DNA of 64,000 nt from Cryptomeria japonica (lineage: Eukaryota; Streptophyta; Pinopsida; Cupressales; Cupressaceae), in assembly GCF_030272615.1 (NCBI RefSeq), contig NC_081406.1, forward strand, positions 470,446,400-470,510,399. Direction: 5' to 3'. Both the position numbers and the translations under genes were made by a program. This document shows, piece after piece, positions 37,662 through 48,569 of this stretch. Each line of letters opens with the position of its first letter. Positions within the stretch are counted from its first letter, which is position 1. The notes below the pieces were generated by a model, which ran no database searches, had not been told where the DNA came from, and saw only the letters and a list, made by a program, of their open reading frames with translations.

Positions 37662-38955
37662 CCACCACAGAATATGAGCTATGCATAAACATACACCACT
37701 AAAAATTATTAGTTAATCCATCCCATACTATAGAGATCTAATATGAGTTGTGCATAAACACACACCATAAATAATGATATCAAATTACAGAGCATTCTTA
37801 GTTTTCTATCACAGACTTGAAATTCATATGCAATGAAGAAGAGACCATTATGTCATGTTCCCTCCTTGATCATTATATATAACCTAGTTGAAGCAATTAT
37901 TATTATTAATTAATATAATATCTAATAACGAACGATTATTTGAAGCTATTAAATACTTATTTATTTATTAAATATTATTATTAATTAATATTTATTAATA
38001 ATAATATTCTTGAAATATTCAAATAGAATAAATTAGCATTATTATAATAAACATTGTATAATCAATGATATTACATATTAATATTTATTTAGAGCAATGT
38101 TAGAGACGAATGGTTTTAGGAGGAAAGAACTTATAACAAAATTTATTAATTATTAATAAGTGGTGATCCCTAACAATGAGCGGCCATATTATGACATGAG
38201 TCGCCACCCTTACAAGGATAGTGGTCGTGACAGAAGACATACCCGTTCAAACCGATGGGGATATATTATACAAACCTACGGGGAGGGAATTAGGCAATTA
38301 AGGAATAAGGATATGGACTTTGAAAAAAAGAAAAAAGATGGCGTAGACATCCGCAAAGGAAGATTACGGGAAAGACAAAGGTAAATGCCAGCATTGACAA
38401 CGAGATTTGGTTATGGAGGGAACAGCCCCAGGTATGTCTCTACTGCCAAAGATACATGATAATTATTGTATAAGAAAGAGAAATCGAATCATACAGCCAT
38501 AGTGTTTCACGGGTATAAACCACTCAACATACTGATAATAAATATGTTAATAATATGCAATACATTAATGGTTAAATACAATAACATCCAGGGGAATTGA
38601 CAATGAAATTCTCAGTATCGTAAGTTCTCTATGCTGTCATTGTAATTATAATAATAAATGACCCACAAGTAAGATGTAAGTTATAAACTTGTAAAACACC
38701 AATAGAGTTAATATAACAAATCTGAAAATGTAACATCTTTGCTTTTGTTGGTATGCATGGGGATGTGTTAATATGAATGCTTGATATTTGTAGCCTGATA
38801 AAGTTTGTATGAAGTATATAATTCATAATAATAATAATAATAACAGAAACTACAATATGTTTAATAGTAATATTAATATATAGTTATTCATACTTAATTT
38901 CACATACTATGGCAGACCAGATTAGACGTATTGTCAGATCTGTCTACCACTACAG
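37662..38955. other. AT-rich sequence without recognised genes
   Basis: The stretch has long ATTAAT-rich tracts (37900-38150) and a TAA microsatellite near 38826-38846. A 74-codon open frame at 38160-38384 is Arg/Lys-rich but has no recognisable motif. Confidence 0.4.
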
Positions 38956-38960
38956 TTACT

Positions 38961-40778
38961 GTTGTCACAAAAGCTTGCACCCTTGCTGAGCTATCAACTC
39001 AACAACCTTGTGAAACATGGAAACAACCCCAAAGTGTGGGACCTTGCACAAGGGGGTTGAATCTCCGGAGAAGGTCAGCTTCCTTCTCAATCCAAGTGCA
39101 GGTGTTGAACCAACTCAACACTTCAAAATCTTACTTCTAAGCCTATCCTAACGGCTTGCAGAGGAAAAGGGAAGAGGGAAATGCTTAAAATGAAAGGAGG
39201 TGACGCACCAAGATAAGAGATTGTTTCTCTCCCTACCCGAAATGACACAAAGAATCAATTGAAATACCCAGGAGATGCACAAACTTCAGTTGTATGAATG
39301 ACCCCAATGCATGTATGAAGGTTAGAATTCGTTGAATGTCAAGAGGTGATAAGGTTTCCCACAAGTTAACCCAGAAATAGGTTAACGCAGCATATATGTG
39401 ATAGAAAGCCACAAACATACACCTGTGATGAAGGTAAGAACAAATACACAACATCCATAAGTTGAAGTAAGGCAAGAATGATGATTTCAATTCATTCAAA
39501 ATCCAATGGCCAAACTTATAGTTGCAGAAATGCAAAAATATACAAGTCTTTAAGAGAAGTGAAAGAGCATAGAATAGCTCAAGCCAGCAGGGAGAGAACC
39601 CTTTACAATGAGGCATAACAGCCTTATATAGAAAATTGGTCGCATAGGAGAGACCATTGGTCAAGGGAGAGAAGCCTTGACCCTTGTGTGTTCAAGGAAA
39701 TGTTAGTCAGGGAAAGCAGGGAAGTGCATGCACATGACAATGTGTACATACAAGCAACCTGGCTATACCCTAAAAATGCAATCCTAAGAAGAAAGGTACT
39801 TCTAGAAGGTGGATTGACTGACATTCCAAAGTCAGAGCATGCAAGCATGACATAGGTAACCACAATAAGCATGGCCATGTACCTCTCTTGATGGAAATCC
39901 TGCAAACTCATTAAATGCACCCCTGTAGCTCCACAAAAGAAGGCGCACAAGTCACAAGAGTCGTTGGAGCATTTAAAGCTTTGAGTGTTGATCACGCCAT
40001 CCGGAAGTGTTGCAAGCCGAAAGGAAGTCGGAGGACTTCGGAAACTCGGGTTCCCGAAGTGGGGAAGACTAAGGAAGGAACATCGGAACCTCGGGGTTCC
40101 GGAGCTCCGAAAAAGAGAGGAGACAAGGGAAGGAACCTCAGAACCTCAGGGTTCCGGAGTTCAGAAGAACTGGAGAGAAGGCAAGAAAGGAACTTCAAAA
40201 CCTCGGGGTTTCGGAGTTCCGAGGAACTGGAAAAAAGGCAAGGAGGAAACTTCGGAACCATGGGGTTCTGAAGTTCTGGGAAAGAGGAAGGGAAGCAAAG
40301 GAAGGAACTTTTGAAGACAAAGAAAGGAAAAGGCCAAGGAGGTAACTTCGGAACCACGGGGTTCCGGAGTTCCGGGGAAGGGAAGGAGAGGCAGCAAGGA
40401 ACTTCGGAACCTCGGGGTTCTGGAGTTCCGAGAAAAGAAAAGGGCAAGGGAAAGGAACTTCGGAACCTCGGGGTTCCGGAGTTCCGGGAAACTAGAAAAA
40501 GGGGCTAAAGAAGGAACCTCGGAACCTCGGGGTTCCGGAGTTCCGGGAACTAGAAAAGAGAAAAGGAAGCAAAGGAAGGAACTTCAAAACCTCGGGGTTC
40601 CAAAGTTCCAGGGAAGAGAGAAAAGGCTAAGGAAGGAACTTCCTCCAGACAAGACAACACTTCACTCTTCACGATTCCATCGTTTCCTCTTTGATCAAAC
40701 TGGAGCAGCACTGGTCCATGGAACATATCTCTGATCGGTTCTCATTGATGGACCAAGGGTGTCTTAAAATGACAACAA
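38961..40778 (-). mobile_element. Insertion F2: LTR-like element with hairpin array
   Basis: The minus strand starts TTGTTGTCATTTTA (40778) and ends TTTTGTGACAAC (38961). TTACT flanks both ends (38956-38960 and 40779-40783). It matches insertion F1 (53137-55094) along its length but in the opposite orientation. It has no coding capacity apart from repeat artefacts. The related copy F1 has a TATA box, so this is best read as a solo LTR of an unnamed retrotransposon family. It ends 52 bp before element C. Confidence 0.83.
39995..40640 (-). repeat. Hairpin array in F2
   Basis: About ten units each contain GGAACCTCGGGGTTCC or a close variant, a 6-bp stem with a short loop. In the better units it is extended by CGG/CCG and AACTTC/GAGTTCC arms. 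Units are roughly 50-65 bases apart, with purine-rich GGAAGG spacers. The open frames here (repeated Glu-Pro-Arg-Gly) are products of periodicity. Confidence 0.85.
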
Positions 40779-40825
40779 TTACTAAGTGGGATAATGATTA
40801 GTGTTTTAGTAAATGGGCAGTGTTA

Positions 40826-40830
40826 GTACC
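40826..40830. repeat. TSD GTACC (left) of element C
   Basis: Repeated at 48084-48088. Confidence 0.88.
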
Positions 40831-41688
40831 TGTTGACGTGTATTTTATACACAATCATACACAGAATAAAATACCCAAAGGCATCTTATCCTCTCTTGAG
40901 AAAATAGTCTCTAACTGCTGAAGATCTGCAAAAAAAGGATCAGTTAGATGGACTCCAAGGTTCTTTTAGTGGGGTCTCCACGTGTGGACAAGCTTTTTAA
41001 TGGTATGATGTGATTTGCTGTTTCCTCCAAGGCGTCTTACGGATTCCAAAGGCTCGAAGATTCTACTAAACTAAAAAGGAACTTTCAAGAAATAGCAAAA
41101 GGATAGGGTTTAAGGAAGTCTAATCTAGCCTAACCCTATGAACGACTTAGCATGAATGAGATTTGGCAAGACTCAACCAACTTCAATTTTGCCATAAGAT
41201 AACAACTCAATTGAAATTAGTGCGATCTTCTAAGGTAATAATGATGTTCAATGCATCAAAGACCAAGGACACTACTACGAAGGTACATATCCTAGATACG
41301 AAAATGCTTGAAGGTTAAGGACTCAAAATGTTCTCCAGTCGACCACGCAAGGCGTTCCTACAATCAGCAAGAAGCTAGTGGTTTGGATTGCGAATCCTAC
41401 CAAATATCAAATCTCACACTTAGTCTTTCAAATTAACAAACTACTTTGATTGAGCGTGATTCAAGTACATCCAACAACCATGAAGATAACTTAAGAAATT
41501 TGCAACAAAACACCATAACTTCAATATTTTATTGATTTCCAAGTCATCATATACAACAATTGCTTGAATTTCTCTCTTCAAGACTCAATCTTGCTACAAA
41601 ATAAAAATTGCTTCTAACTCTAATCTCTCTATTTCACTCTTATCTGACTATTCGACTATTAACTATTACTAAATGAAATGAAAAATAG

Positions 41689-41701
41689 GGGTATAAATAG
41701 C
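41689..41701 (-). promoter_or_regulatory. TATA-like motif in the 3' segment of element C
   Basis: The minus strand reads GCTATTTATACCCC, about 0.86 kb before the 3' terminus. Equivalent motifs occur in A (25242-25250) and D (19004-19016), preceded by shared CATGATCTTG and TTGATTTA phrases in A and C. Confidence 0.5.
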
Positions 41702-41883
41702 ATCCCCAGTTACAATGAAAGGTCCAGATTGAAAGTAAATCAACGGACAAGATCATGACACCTAAACCCTAATTAGGGTTTGTTACAAATGACCTCCTTT
41801 TTACTGAACAATATTAAATACATAGCCAAATATTAAATTTGGCACAAAAATCTAGGAGGTATCAACCAATGAGAAATAAGATG

Positions 41884-43218
41884 TCATGTCATCTGTAACA
41901 ACCTTTCATCTAGAATCTTATTCCCTTTCCAATTCTCTTTCTTAGCATATGCAATGAATTTTGTCACGATTCCTTCGATTTCTGTGATTGGAATCTCGGG
42001 AAGATTCTTGATACTCTCTTCTAAGTGGATGACTTGATCGAATGCATCTAGAAGAGCTGCGTCCCAAGTAGGTTCAAGTTCCTTTGTTCTATCAATCAGG
42101 AGCATGGTGGCATACATCTGATCATACTGTTCATCTGTAACATCTGCGTCCTTGCGAAAGATGATCTTGATTCTATCCTCAAATTCTTGGATATCCACAT
42201 CTGTCTCGACCTCGATCCTCCTGCCAAGAATGGTACAAAGTACCTCAAATACTTTGTCCTGGATCGGATTGATCACCTCCTCAACTTGACCACATCTAAC
42301 ACTGATGTCCTCGAAGAGAACACTCTTTATATGGAGTAAGGTTGACCACTGAAACAAACTGTGAGAATCACCTTCCAAGATCCTCTCTTGCGCTAAAATT
42401 CTTCTGGATGTGTGTCTTATTACTTTCAAGACAGGGATGACAACGTCCTTGGTATGGGCAAATGCAGCTACTGTTGCCATCAATCTGTGGATTATCTCAA
42501 GAACTTGGATAGCCTGATGAATAATCTTCGTCATCCTTGAAACAAACTCTATGGCTACTGTGTGAGATCTATCCATCCAACTACATGTACGCTGGACCAG
42601 GTTCCTGAATCTTTCTGCCTCACTGATCGATTGAAGGGGCAATGCCTGCACTGGTGATCTAACTGGATCCTGACGTCCCAAAGGTTCATTGATGTGACTG
42701 AAATATGTCCTCCATGCACCGACCTCTCTCTCAAGCTTTCTATTCTTTTCCACTTCTTCTCTAAACTTGTCCTTCAATGCCTCAAATGTGTCGGTGGCAT
42801 CATCTAAAGTTTGCTCTGCTGTGGATGGTCCTAACTCAAAAGTCTGTACATCATAATCCTCTGCTAGGATCTCACCCTCACATTTATCTGCTGCCGGTGT
42901 AGCTATCTGCAGTTTTCTAGATCCAGTCTCATCTCGAATCATCTTGGACATCTTTGTAGCCTTCTTCTTCTTTGTTATCACATGTGAACGTCCAACAAGG
43001 CTCTCTAAATCAATTGCATTGTCCTCGTCCTCAATTACGATCACCTTGGTCAATCTTTCCTTCAACCAATCTGGGATATTCGATCTTGTCTCTTGAACTT
43101 GAATTTCTTTGTGTACTATTTCTTCTTGTCTGGGAGGAGATGTTACTTCATTATCTTCTTCTAACTCATAATCTTGGAGAGATCCATCTGACGAAACATG
43201 CTGTGCCTGTCCTTCCTC
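41884..43218 (-). CDS. Element C ORF2 segment, in frame with ORF1
   Basis: The frame continues directly after the TAG that ends ORF1 (43219-43221) and runs 444 codons to a stop at 41884. If translated separately, a plausible start is later. The sequence shows an acidic N-terminal linker, a Lys-rich stretch (KKKKATKMSKM), and a coiled coil (ALKDKFREEVEKNRKLEREV). A mostly helical domain follows, with TCSWMDRSHTVAIEFVSRM and WSTLLHIKSVLFEDISVRCG, ending in YAKKENWKGNK. The same order is seen, broken, in A, B and D. I do not recognise the family; the coiled coil suggests self-association, which is inference. Confidence 0.7.
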   Translation of the reverse strand, partial: EEGQAQHVSSDGSLQDYELEEDNEVTSPPRQEEIVHKEIQVQETRSNIPDWLKERLTKVIVIEDEDNAIDLESLVGRSHVITKKKKATKMSKMIRDETGSRKLQIATPAADKCEGEILAEDYDVQTFELGPSTAEQTLDDATDTFEALKDKFREEVEKNRKLEREVGAWRTYFSHINEPLGRQDPVRSPVQALPLQSISEAERFRNLVQRTCSWMDRSHTVAIEFVSRMTKIIHQAIQVLEIIHRLMATVAAFAHTKDVVIPVLKVIRHTSRRILAQERILEGDSHSLFQWSTLLHIKSVLFEDISVRCGQVEEVINPIQDKVFEVLCTILGRRIEVETDVDIQEFEDRIKIIFRKDADVTDEQYDQMYATMLLIDRTKELEPTWDAALLDAFDQVIHLEESIKNLPEIPITEIEGIVTKFIAYAKKENWKGNKILDERLLQMT

Positions 43219-45105
43219 CTATCTGTCATTCTGTACCATCGACTCCATGGACTCTTCCACTTGAACTGTTCTATCCTCTAGTCTGGAAGAAGTACCTGGT
43301 GTTTGATCTTTGTTGGCACCTTGCTTTTTCTTGGAAGACTCTTTCTTTTCTGATCTTTCCTTTCTCTTCGAACCTCTCGAATGGAGATTGCCCTCACTGG
43401 CACATCGAAGGTTACCTTCACCTGAATTCCTAGGATTAGGATTGCCTTCACTAACACTGGCTCCACCTTCGGCTGGTTTCTCTTCCAAAGTAAAAGACAT
43501 AGCTATGCCTTGTTCTCTCAACTTCTGATGCTGAACGTCTACCCATATGCGAGTACAAGACAAAACTGGTGCCATCAAATCATCTAAATCCACGACCTCG
43601 GGCTCATTCCAATTCAAACTTATTGTTTTGCTTTCTCTATCATATGAAGACTGGATGTGCCTGCCATTGTCCTGAGCTTGGTCGGCCACTCTGTAAATCC
43701 TGCATTTCCTGATGAAATCCAAAGGCAATCTAGAATGTATCTTTCGTTTCACTTCGAGATCATCTAGGAGATTCATCATAAAATCTTCAATTTGGTGTTC
43801 ATGTCTAAATCTTCTACCGACCGTCTCCTCTAAATGTCCATGTGGATCAAAACTATTCCTCCAAGCAAAAGATGAAAAAGAATACAAGGCTAACTCCTTC
43901 TCTGCGTCATCCATGGCTAAGACATTAGGACATACCTCAATTGAATTACCCAAAATAATAGGTACCTGGACTCCATTCTGATGTCTGTGTCTGAATGCCT
44001 TCACATATGCTGCCAACTGCCTTGTTACTTCAAGTAACACAATTCTGTCTGTCGGGTACCTCGGTAACATGTATGGAGGTAAAGGACATCCATGCACTCT
44101 AATGTAAGTGAACTTGGGAAACTGAATGAACCAAGCACCGTACCTCTTGATGAACTCCTGGGCATCTTGAGATAATCTGTTGTGAATTCCACCTTGCAAC
44201 GTCCTTGTGATGTTCATCGTGAAAGTATCGTTGACTAACTTGTAGTTCTTCCCTGGCGGATGATGCAAGTAGGTATAGGATTCACAAGCTCTGACCTCGC
44301 CGGGCCCTCTTCCAATCACTCCTCTGTGAGGTAGTCCTGCGTACTCAACGCTCCTGATTAAGGCATAGATGACGTATGAACTCATGTGGAAGGACTTAGT
44401 AGCCCTGAGTCTCTTCAACTGTACGTCCAAGCAATGGCTAATTATTCTAGCCCAATGTATTGTACCCTTTTCTTGAACAATCACCTGGATGAAGTAAAAC
44501 ATCCACTTCTCAAAATAGAAGGCATGAGGTGCTCCTGTAACTCTGTTGAGCATGGTAATCAAATCTCTAAACTCCTCCTGGAAATCAATCCTGTGCGGTG
44601 TGTTCGGTACTTTACTCAGACGGGGACGACTCTTAAGTAGCCAATTCTTGTTGATTATGCTTAGGCAAGCATCTGGATCATCATCGTACACTGATCTGGC
44701 TCCTTCAATGCTCTTGTATATCATGTCCCTGTGCTCTGGAAGATGAAAAGCTTCACTTATGGCTTCCTCTGAAAGGTACGCCAAAATGTTTCCCTCATTG
44801 GACACAATTGTCCTGGACTGTGGATTGTAGTGACGGGCACACTCGATCATCAACTCGTGGCACTGAATAGCTGGAGGAAAACCGGCCGCCTTAATGATGC
44901 CACTCTCTATTATTCTCCGGGCGACAGGCGATGGCTTGCCGATGTAAGGGACCTCTCGGAACTTCTTCGTGCTAAAGTTTCCCAGGTTTGTATCTCCAAT
45001 GTTGCTCCACTTTGACACGATCTTGGTCTCCACTTCTTCGGTCTTTTGATCTTCTTTCATGAGAGCCGAGCGGCTGGTGGATGCTCCCGCCTTCGGGGTC
45101 GCCAT
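43219..45105 (-). CDS. Element C ORF1, uncharacterised 628-residue family protein
   Basis: The start is MATPKAG at 45105, chosen because element B has MATPKA at the equivalent site. An upstream in-frame Met exists 13 codons earlier. Conserved blocks: KAAGFPPAIQCHELMIECAR (about 73-92), ILAYLSEEAISEAFHLP (107-123), NKNWLLKSRPRLSKVP (152-167), FEKWMFYFIQ (198-207), IHWARIISHCLDVQLKRL (216-233), VNDTFTMNITRTLQGGIHNR (near 290), and a Lys/Arg-rich tail (about 575-605). It lacks a CCHC knuckle and any pol motif. It may be gag-like or distantly related to plant-mobile-domain proteins, which is inference. TAG ends it after QNDR; ORF2 continues in the same frame. Confidence 0.75.
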   Translation of the reverse strand: MATPKAGASTSRSALMKEDQKTEEVETKIVSKWSNIGDTNLGNFSTKKFREVPYIGKPSPVARRIIESGIIKAAGFPPAIQCHELMIECARHYNPQSRTIVSNEGNILAYLSEEAISEAFHLPEHRDMIYKSIEGARSVYDDDPDACLSIINKNWLLKSRPRLSKVPNTPHRIDFQEEFRDLITMLNRVTGAPHAFYFEKWMFYFIQVIVQEKGTIHWARIISHCLDVQLKRLRATKSFHMSSYVIYALIRSVEYAGLPHRGVIGRGPGEVRACESYTYLHHPPGKNYKLVNDTFTMNITRTLQGGIHNRLSQDAQEFIKRYGAWFIQFPKFTYIRVHGCPLPPYMLPRYPTDRIVLLEVTRQLAAYVKAFRHRHQNGVQVPIILGNSIEVCPNVLAMDDAEKELALYSFSSFAWRNSFDPHGHLEETVGRRFRHEHQIEDFMMNLLDDLEVKRKIHSRLPLDFIRKCRIYRVADQAQDNGRHIQSSYDRESKTISLNWNEPEVVDLDDLMAPVLSCTRIWVDVQHQKLREQGIAMSFTLEEKPAEGGASVSEGNPNPRNSGEGNLRCASEGNLHSRGSKRKERSEKKESSKKKQGANKDQTPGTSSRLEDRTVQVEESMESMVQNDR

Positions 45106-45710
45106 ACCTACACAACATTTCATTATAAGAAATAGATTTTGCAATAAATAACGTAAATAAGAGAGATAAATTTTTAGGAAACATCATGATAAGTCTCTAG
45201 AGTTATCATTTCCTAAAATAAACGATTGAGCTAAGAGATTCAAAATTCAAAATTTCAAAATTTGAAATATGACGATGAATGAATAAAGCAATAAAAATTA
45301 AATCGCCATACCTCGATAGAGAGCTAACTCTAGAATGCAAAAACAAAATTCGCCTAGGCAAAATTGAGGTATAAAATAATCTTCAATATGATCTCCTCAA
45401 AATTGACTTTGCCACCTTTGGAGTGAACGTGATCTTCAAGTATCGCCTTAGACGTGGTCTTAAATGATCTTCAAATTTGCCCTTGACAAATCGCTCAAAC
45501 AAATCCTCCAAGTCTTTAGCAAATTCGCCTTAATGTATCCTCAAGTTCGCATTTGGTGTGGTCTTCAAATTCGCACCACCCTTTGATAACTAAGCGCCAC
45601 CCTTGGTTTGAATTCGCACCACCTTTGAACACACTTCGCACTATATTCGCCTCTCCTCAATTCGCATGAAGAAAGGTAAAAATGATTATGTGAAAATGAA
45701 AATTTCCACT

Positions 45711-45722
45711 CCCCTTATATAG
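45711..45722 (-). promoter_or_regulatory. TATA box upstream of element C ORF1
   Basis: CTATATAAGGGG on the minus strand lies 0.6 kb before MATPKAG. Element B has CTATATAGGC (57551-57560) 0.76 kb before its own MATPKA start. The shared position suggests a promoter for the ORFs, downstream of the repeat array. Confidence 0.6.
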
Positions 45723-46046
45723 CGCTTCACACCTTTTACCCACTTTGGCCGACTTGAATAAATAAAACCATTTTTTAAATGATTTTCAATAAAATAACAA
45801 GGCCGACTTGCTTAATTGAGCGCTCCAAATCGATTTTTATTAATTAATTAATTAATTATTAATGCCTTGCGTTTTTTAAATGTGAATTTCGATTTTTAAA
45901 TAAAGGCAAAAAATAATTAATAAAAGATAACGCCATATTAAATGCTAAATAAAATGGATATTCAATTTTTTAAATCGATTTAGCATTTGAGGAAAATTTG
46001 AATTGTTTACTTGGCGCCAAAATTAGAAGACAAAGGGACGTACCTC

Positions 46047-47640
46047 ATCGCTCTGGTCCCTTGGAGAGGGACAGGAGCGATTCAACATTTTTGTCCTGAT
46101 TTTGCATTTTTTCACGATCAACTCCTTCATCTCCACGTTAAAAATCGATCATCTTGATAGGTTCTTCGCATTTGATCATCTTGCATGTGTGCTTAAGTGC
46201 CTTTTGAGTGTACATCGCCCTGGTCCTTGTCCAAAGGACAGGAGCGATCTATGTTTTTTCACGTTCATCTTGCATCTTTTAATTTCGATCTTTCATTGCT
46301 GGCGAATAACATACTTTACTTGTTCCTTTTGCGCTTGATTCATTTGTCTTCATGAAGTATTTGGACGTATTAAAGGGATCATCGCCCTTGTCCCTTGGAG
46401 AGGGACAGGAGCGATCCATGTCCTTTCCTTGACCTTGTCAACTTTAAACCTTGATCTTCGTTGTGATGTCCTTCAAACGTCGTCCTTCACCTTACCTAAC
46501 TTCGCTTTGCTTTGATCTTGAAGGAACGTAAGTGTTTTGATAAGATCGCCCTGGTCCTTGTCCAAAGGACAGGAGCGATGGGAGCTTTTCACCTTGATTG
46601 GCAATGTTTGGACGTTCAACACTCTTGCGAATTGTCTTCAAACGATGCCTTGGACCATGCATTACCTTATGAAATCTTGTTCTTACGTAAATCTTGCACA
46701 AAATGACCAATGCATCTAACATCGTCCTGGTCCCTTGGAGAGGGACAGGAGCGATCTATGTCCTAGGATGCGAATTTCATCATTGTGACGACCTTTGAAT
46801 GTTTGTGCTTGCTAAAAAAGTCTTGAAATGTCCCTCGCCACCTTGTCTTGACTTGGATCGACCTTGAACTTGCATAGGAAGTAACATCACCATTGTATCG
46901 CCCTTGTCCCTTGGAGAGGGACAGGAGCGATCCTCCTTTTGTAGCCTTTATCTCACCTTGCCAGGTTCCGAGTTTATATTCAACGAACTTGTCCTTCTTC
47001 ACTCTATTCGTTCATGCCTTGACATTGTTTGTAACTTTGCAAGAAAATCAATTATATCAAAAATCGCTCTGGTCCCTTCCTGAGGGACAGGAGCGAACTA
47101 GGCATTTAGCACTGTTATGGACGTCCCAAAAATCTTCAATTTATATTCAACGCATTTATCTCATGTTTTTCCTTGTTTTTGAACGTAAACTTGCCTTGAC
47201 CTTTGTCTGGATTTTGCATAATGAAGGAAATCGCTCTGGTCCCTGGGAGAGGGACGGGAGCTATAAGGTATTTCGCCCTGGTCCCTTGGAGAGGGACAGG
47301 AGCGATTTGGTAAATATAGGTCATTCTCCTTCGTTTTTGCATCTCAAATTATATTCATTTGGCAAAGCATCTTCCTTTGGACGTCCTCAAATCATTAAGT
47401 CTTCGAAATCTTGCAAGGACAAGGCGAAATTTGAATTTGTAGCTCCGGTCCTTCACTGAGGGACAGGAGCGATTTTCCTCTTGGAGGCATTTCTGTGCTC
47501 ACGAAAATCTTCAATTTATATTCAATGGAAAGATATCGCCGTTCTCCATCACTTCCAACTCGAAATTTGTCTGGACTCTGCAGGGACAATGAGATATTTG
47601 AAAATGAGCTCCCATCCTTCACTGAGGGACAGGAGCGATT
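46047..47640 (-). repeat. About 167-bp tandem array with hairpin core in element C
   Basis: Eleven modules of about 36 bases resemble ATCGCTCTGGTCCCTTGGAG plus AGGGACAGGAGCGAT, near 46047, 46214, 46379, 46545, 46723, 46896, 47062, 47229, 47272, 47440 and 47608. Most spacings are 164-178 bases. Each module is an imperfect inverted repeat (CGCTCCTGTCCCT against AGGGACCAGGGCGA). The intervening sequence is only weakly conserved, so the hairpin is the part under apparent constraint. Confidence 0.9.
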
Positions 47641-48043
47641 TTGCTCCTACAGGCCAAAATAACATGATTTTTCACATTTTAACACTTCACGAGGCGAAAA
47701 CAAATCAATTCCAATGCCCAGGATCAAAATCAAAAAAAAGTCAAAATTTGGTCAAAATATTCAATCAGACAAAAATTCTCATTTCACCTTCAACACTTAG
47801 ACAAATTAAAGCTCTGCATCAATATTCCAATTGAAAATTAGACCATTTTGGCGAATTCATTGCATTCAAAATTTGCATCCTAGAAAAGGAAGCTCGAAAG
47901 CTCTCAAAAACGACTGGATTTTGGCTTGAAAAGACAAAATTTAAAACCCTAAGGCTTGACCCTAAATCCAGACGACCAACTGACTAACAAAATCCTAAAA
48001 ACGAAAGCGAAAACGAGCGAAAAACAAGCAAAAAGAGGGGGGT

Positions 48044-48060
48044 CCCCATTTGCGATGGGG
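48044..48060 (-). repeat. 5'-terminal hairpin of element C
   Basis: CCCCAT-CGCAA-ATGGGG on the minus strand, 23 nt from the terminus, followed by a run of C and T. Confidence 0.8.
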
Positions 48061-48083
48061 CGATGTGTGAAATGGTCACAACA

Positions 48084-48088
48084 GTACC
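48084..48088. repeat. TSD GTACC (right) of element C
   Basis: Matches 40826-40830. Confidence 0.88.
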
Positions 48089-48364
48089 TTATACTATAGA
48101 ATCTGTTCTATTTATTTATATACATACATATATACAACGGTTAATTAATCAAATAATATTTCATAAAGAACTACTTTGCAGAAAAACATATAGCGTAATA
48201 TTGTTTGAACTTATATATATATATACAGAAACAGTGATTTGAATGAACTAGTAAACGTGAGATTATAAATCTGATTGAATTATCAATTCAATATCAGGAA
48301 GAAGATTATATTATCACTGATTGAATTCAGATTAAGATGGTTTTGTCTCCTAGTCAATGTAGTT

Positions 48365-48565
48365 TAAGTCATGAGTACATTGAAATAGATTAATTATGGC
48401 TATAACATGCCTAGTCCTAGTAGGGGACATTACAAATTGTATACTGAAATAGATTAAATTTTGGCTACAACATGCCTAGTCCTAGTAGGGGACATTACAA
48501 ATTGTATATCGAAATAGATTAATTATGGCTACAACATGCCTAGTCCTAGTAGGGGACACTACACA
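48365..48565. repeat. Three direct repeats of about 60-65 bp ending GTAGGGGACA
   Basis: GGCTACAACATGCCTAGTCC followed by TAGTAGGGGACATTACAAAT occurs three times in tandem. Read on the minus strand, each copy begins TGTAATGTCCCCTACTAGG, like the start of solo LTR G1 at 36662. These are tandem copies of an LTR end and not a full element. Confidence 0.8.
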
Positions 48566-48569
48566 TTAC

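Larger units (their letters stand above)
40831..48083 (-). mobile_element. Element C: most complete member of the TGTTG family (7253 bp)
   Basis: The minus-strand 5' end is TGTTGTGACC (48083 downward) and the 3' end ACACGTCAACA (to 40831), flanked by GTACC on both sides. In order: terminal hairpin at 48060-48044; 5' region with an array of about 167-bp repeats (46047-47640); TATA box CTATATAAGGGG (45722-45711); ORF1; in-frame TAG; ORF2; and a 3' segment with AACCCTAATTAGGG and TATTTATACC. I looked for a copy of either end at the opposite end and found none, so there are no LTRs. I recognise no reverse transcriptase, integrase or transposase. Confidence 0.9.

Noticed and set aside
38160-38384. 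Arg/Lys-rich 74-codon frame
   Set aside because: No recognisable domain or homologue; it lies in AT-rich repeat-like sequence.
39915-40508. Open frames rich in Glu-Pro-Arg-Gly repeats
   Set aside because: They are generated by the hairpin array of F2, with no start context or conservation in F1.
40831-48083. Element C as an ordinary LTR retrotransposon
   Set aside because: I searched by eye for TGTTGTGACC near 41-42 kb and for CGTCAACA near 45-48 kb and found neither; no PBS or polypurine tract was recognised.
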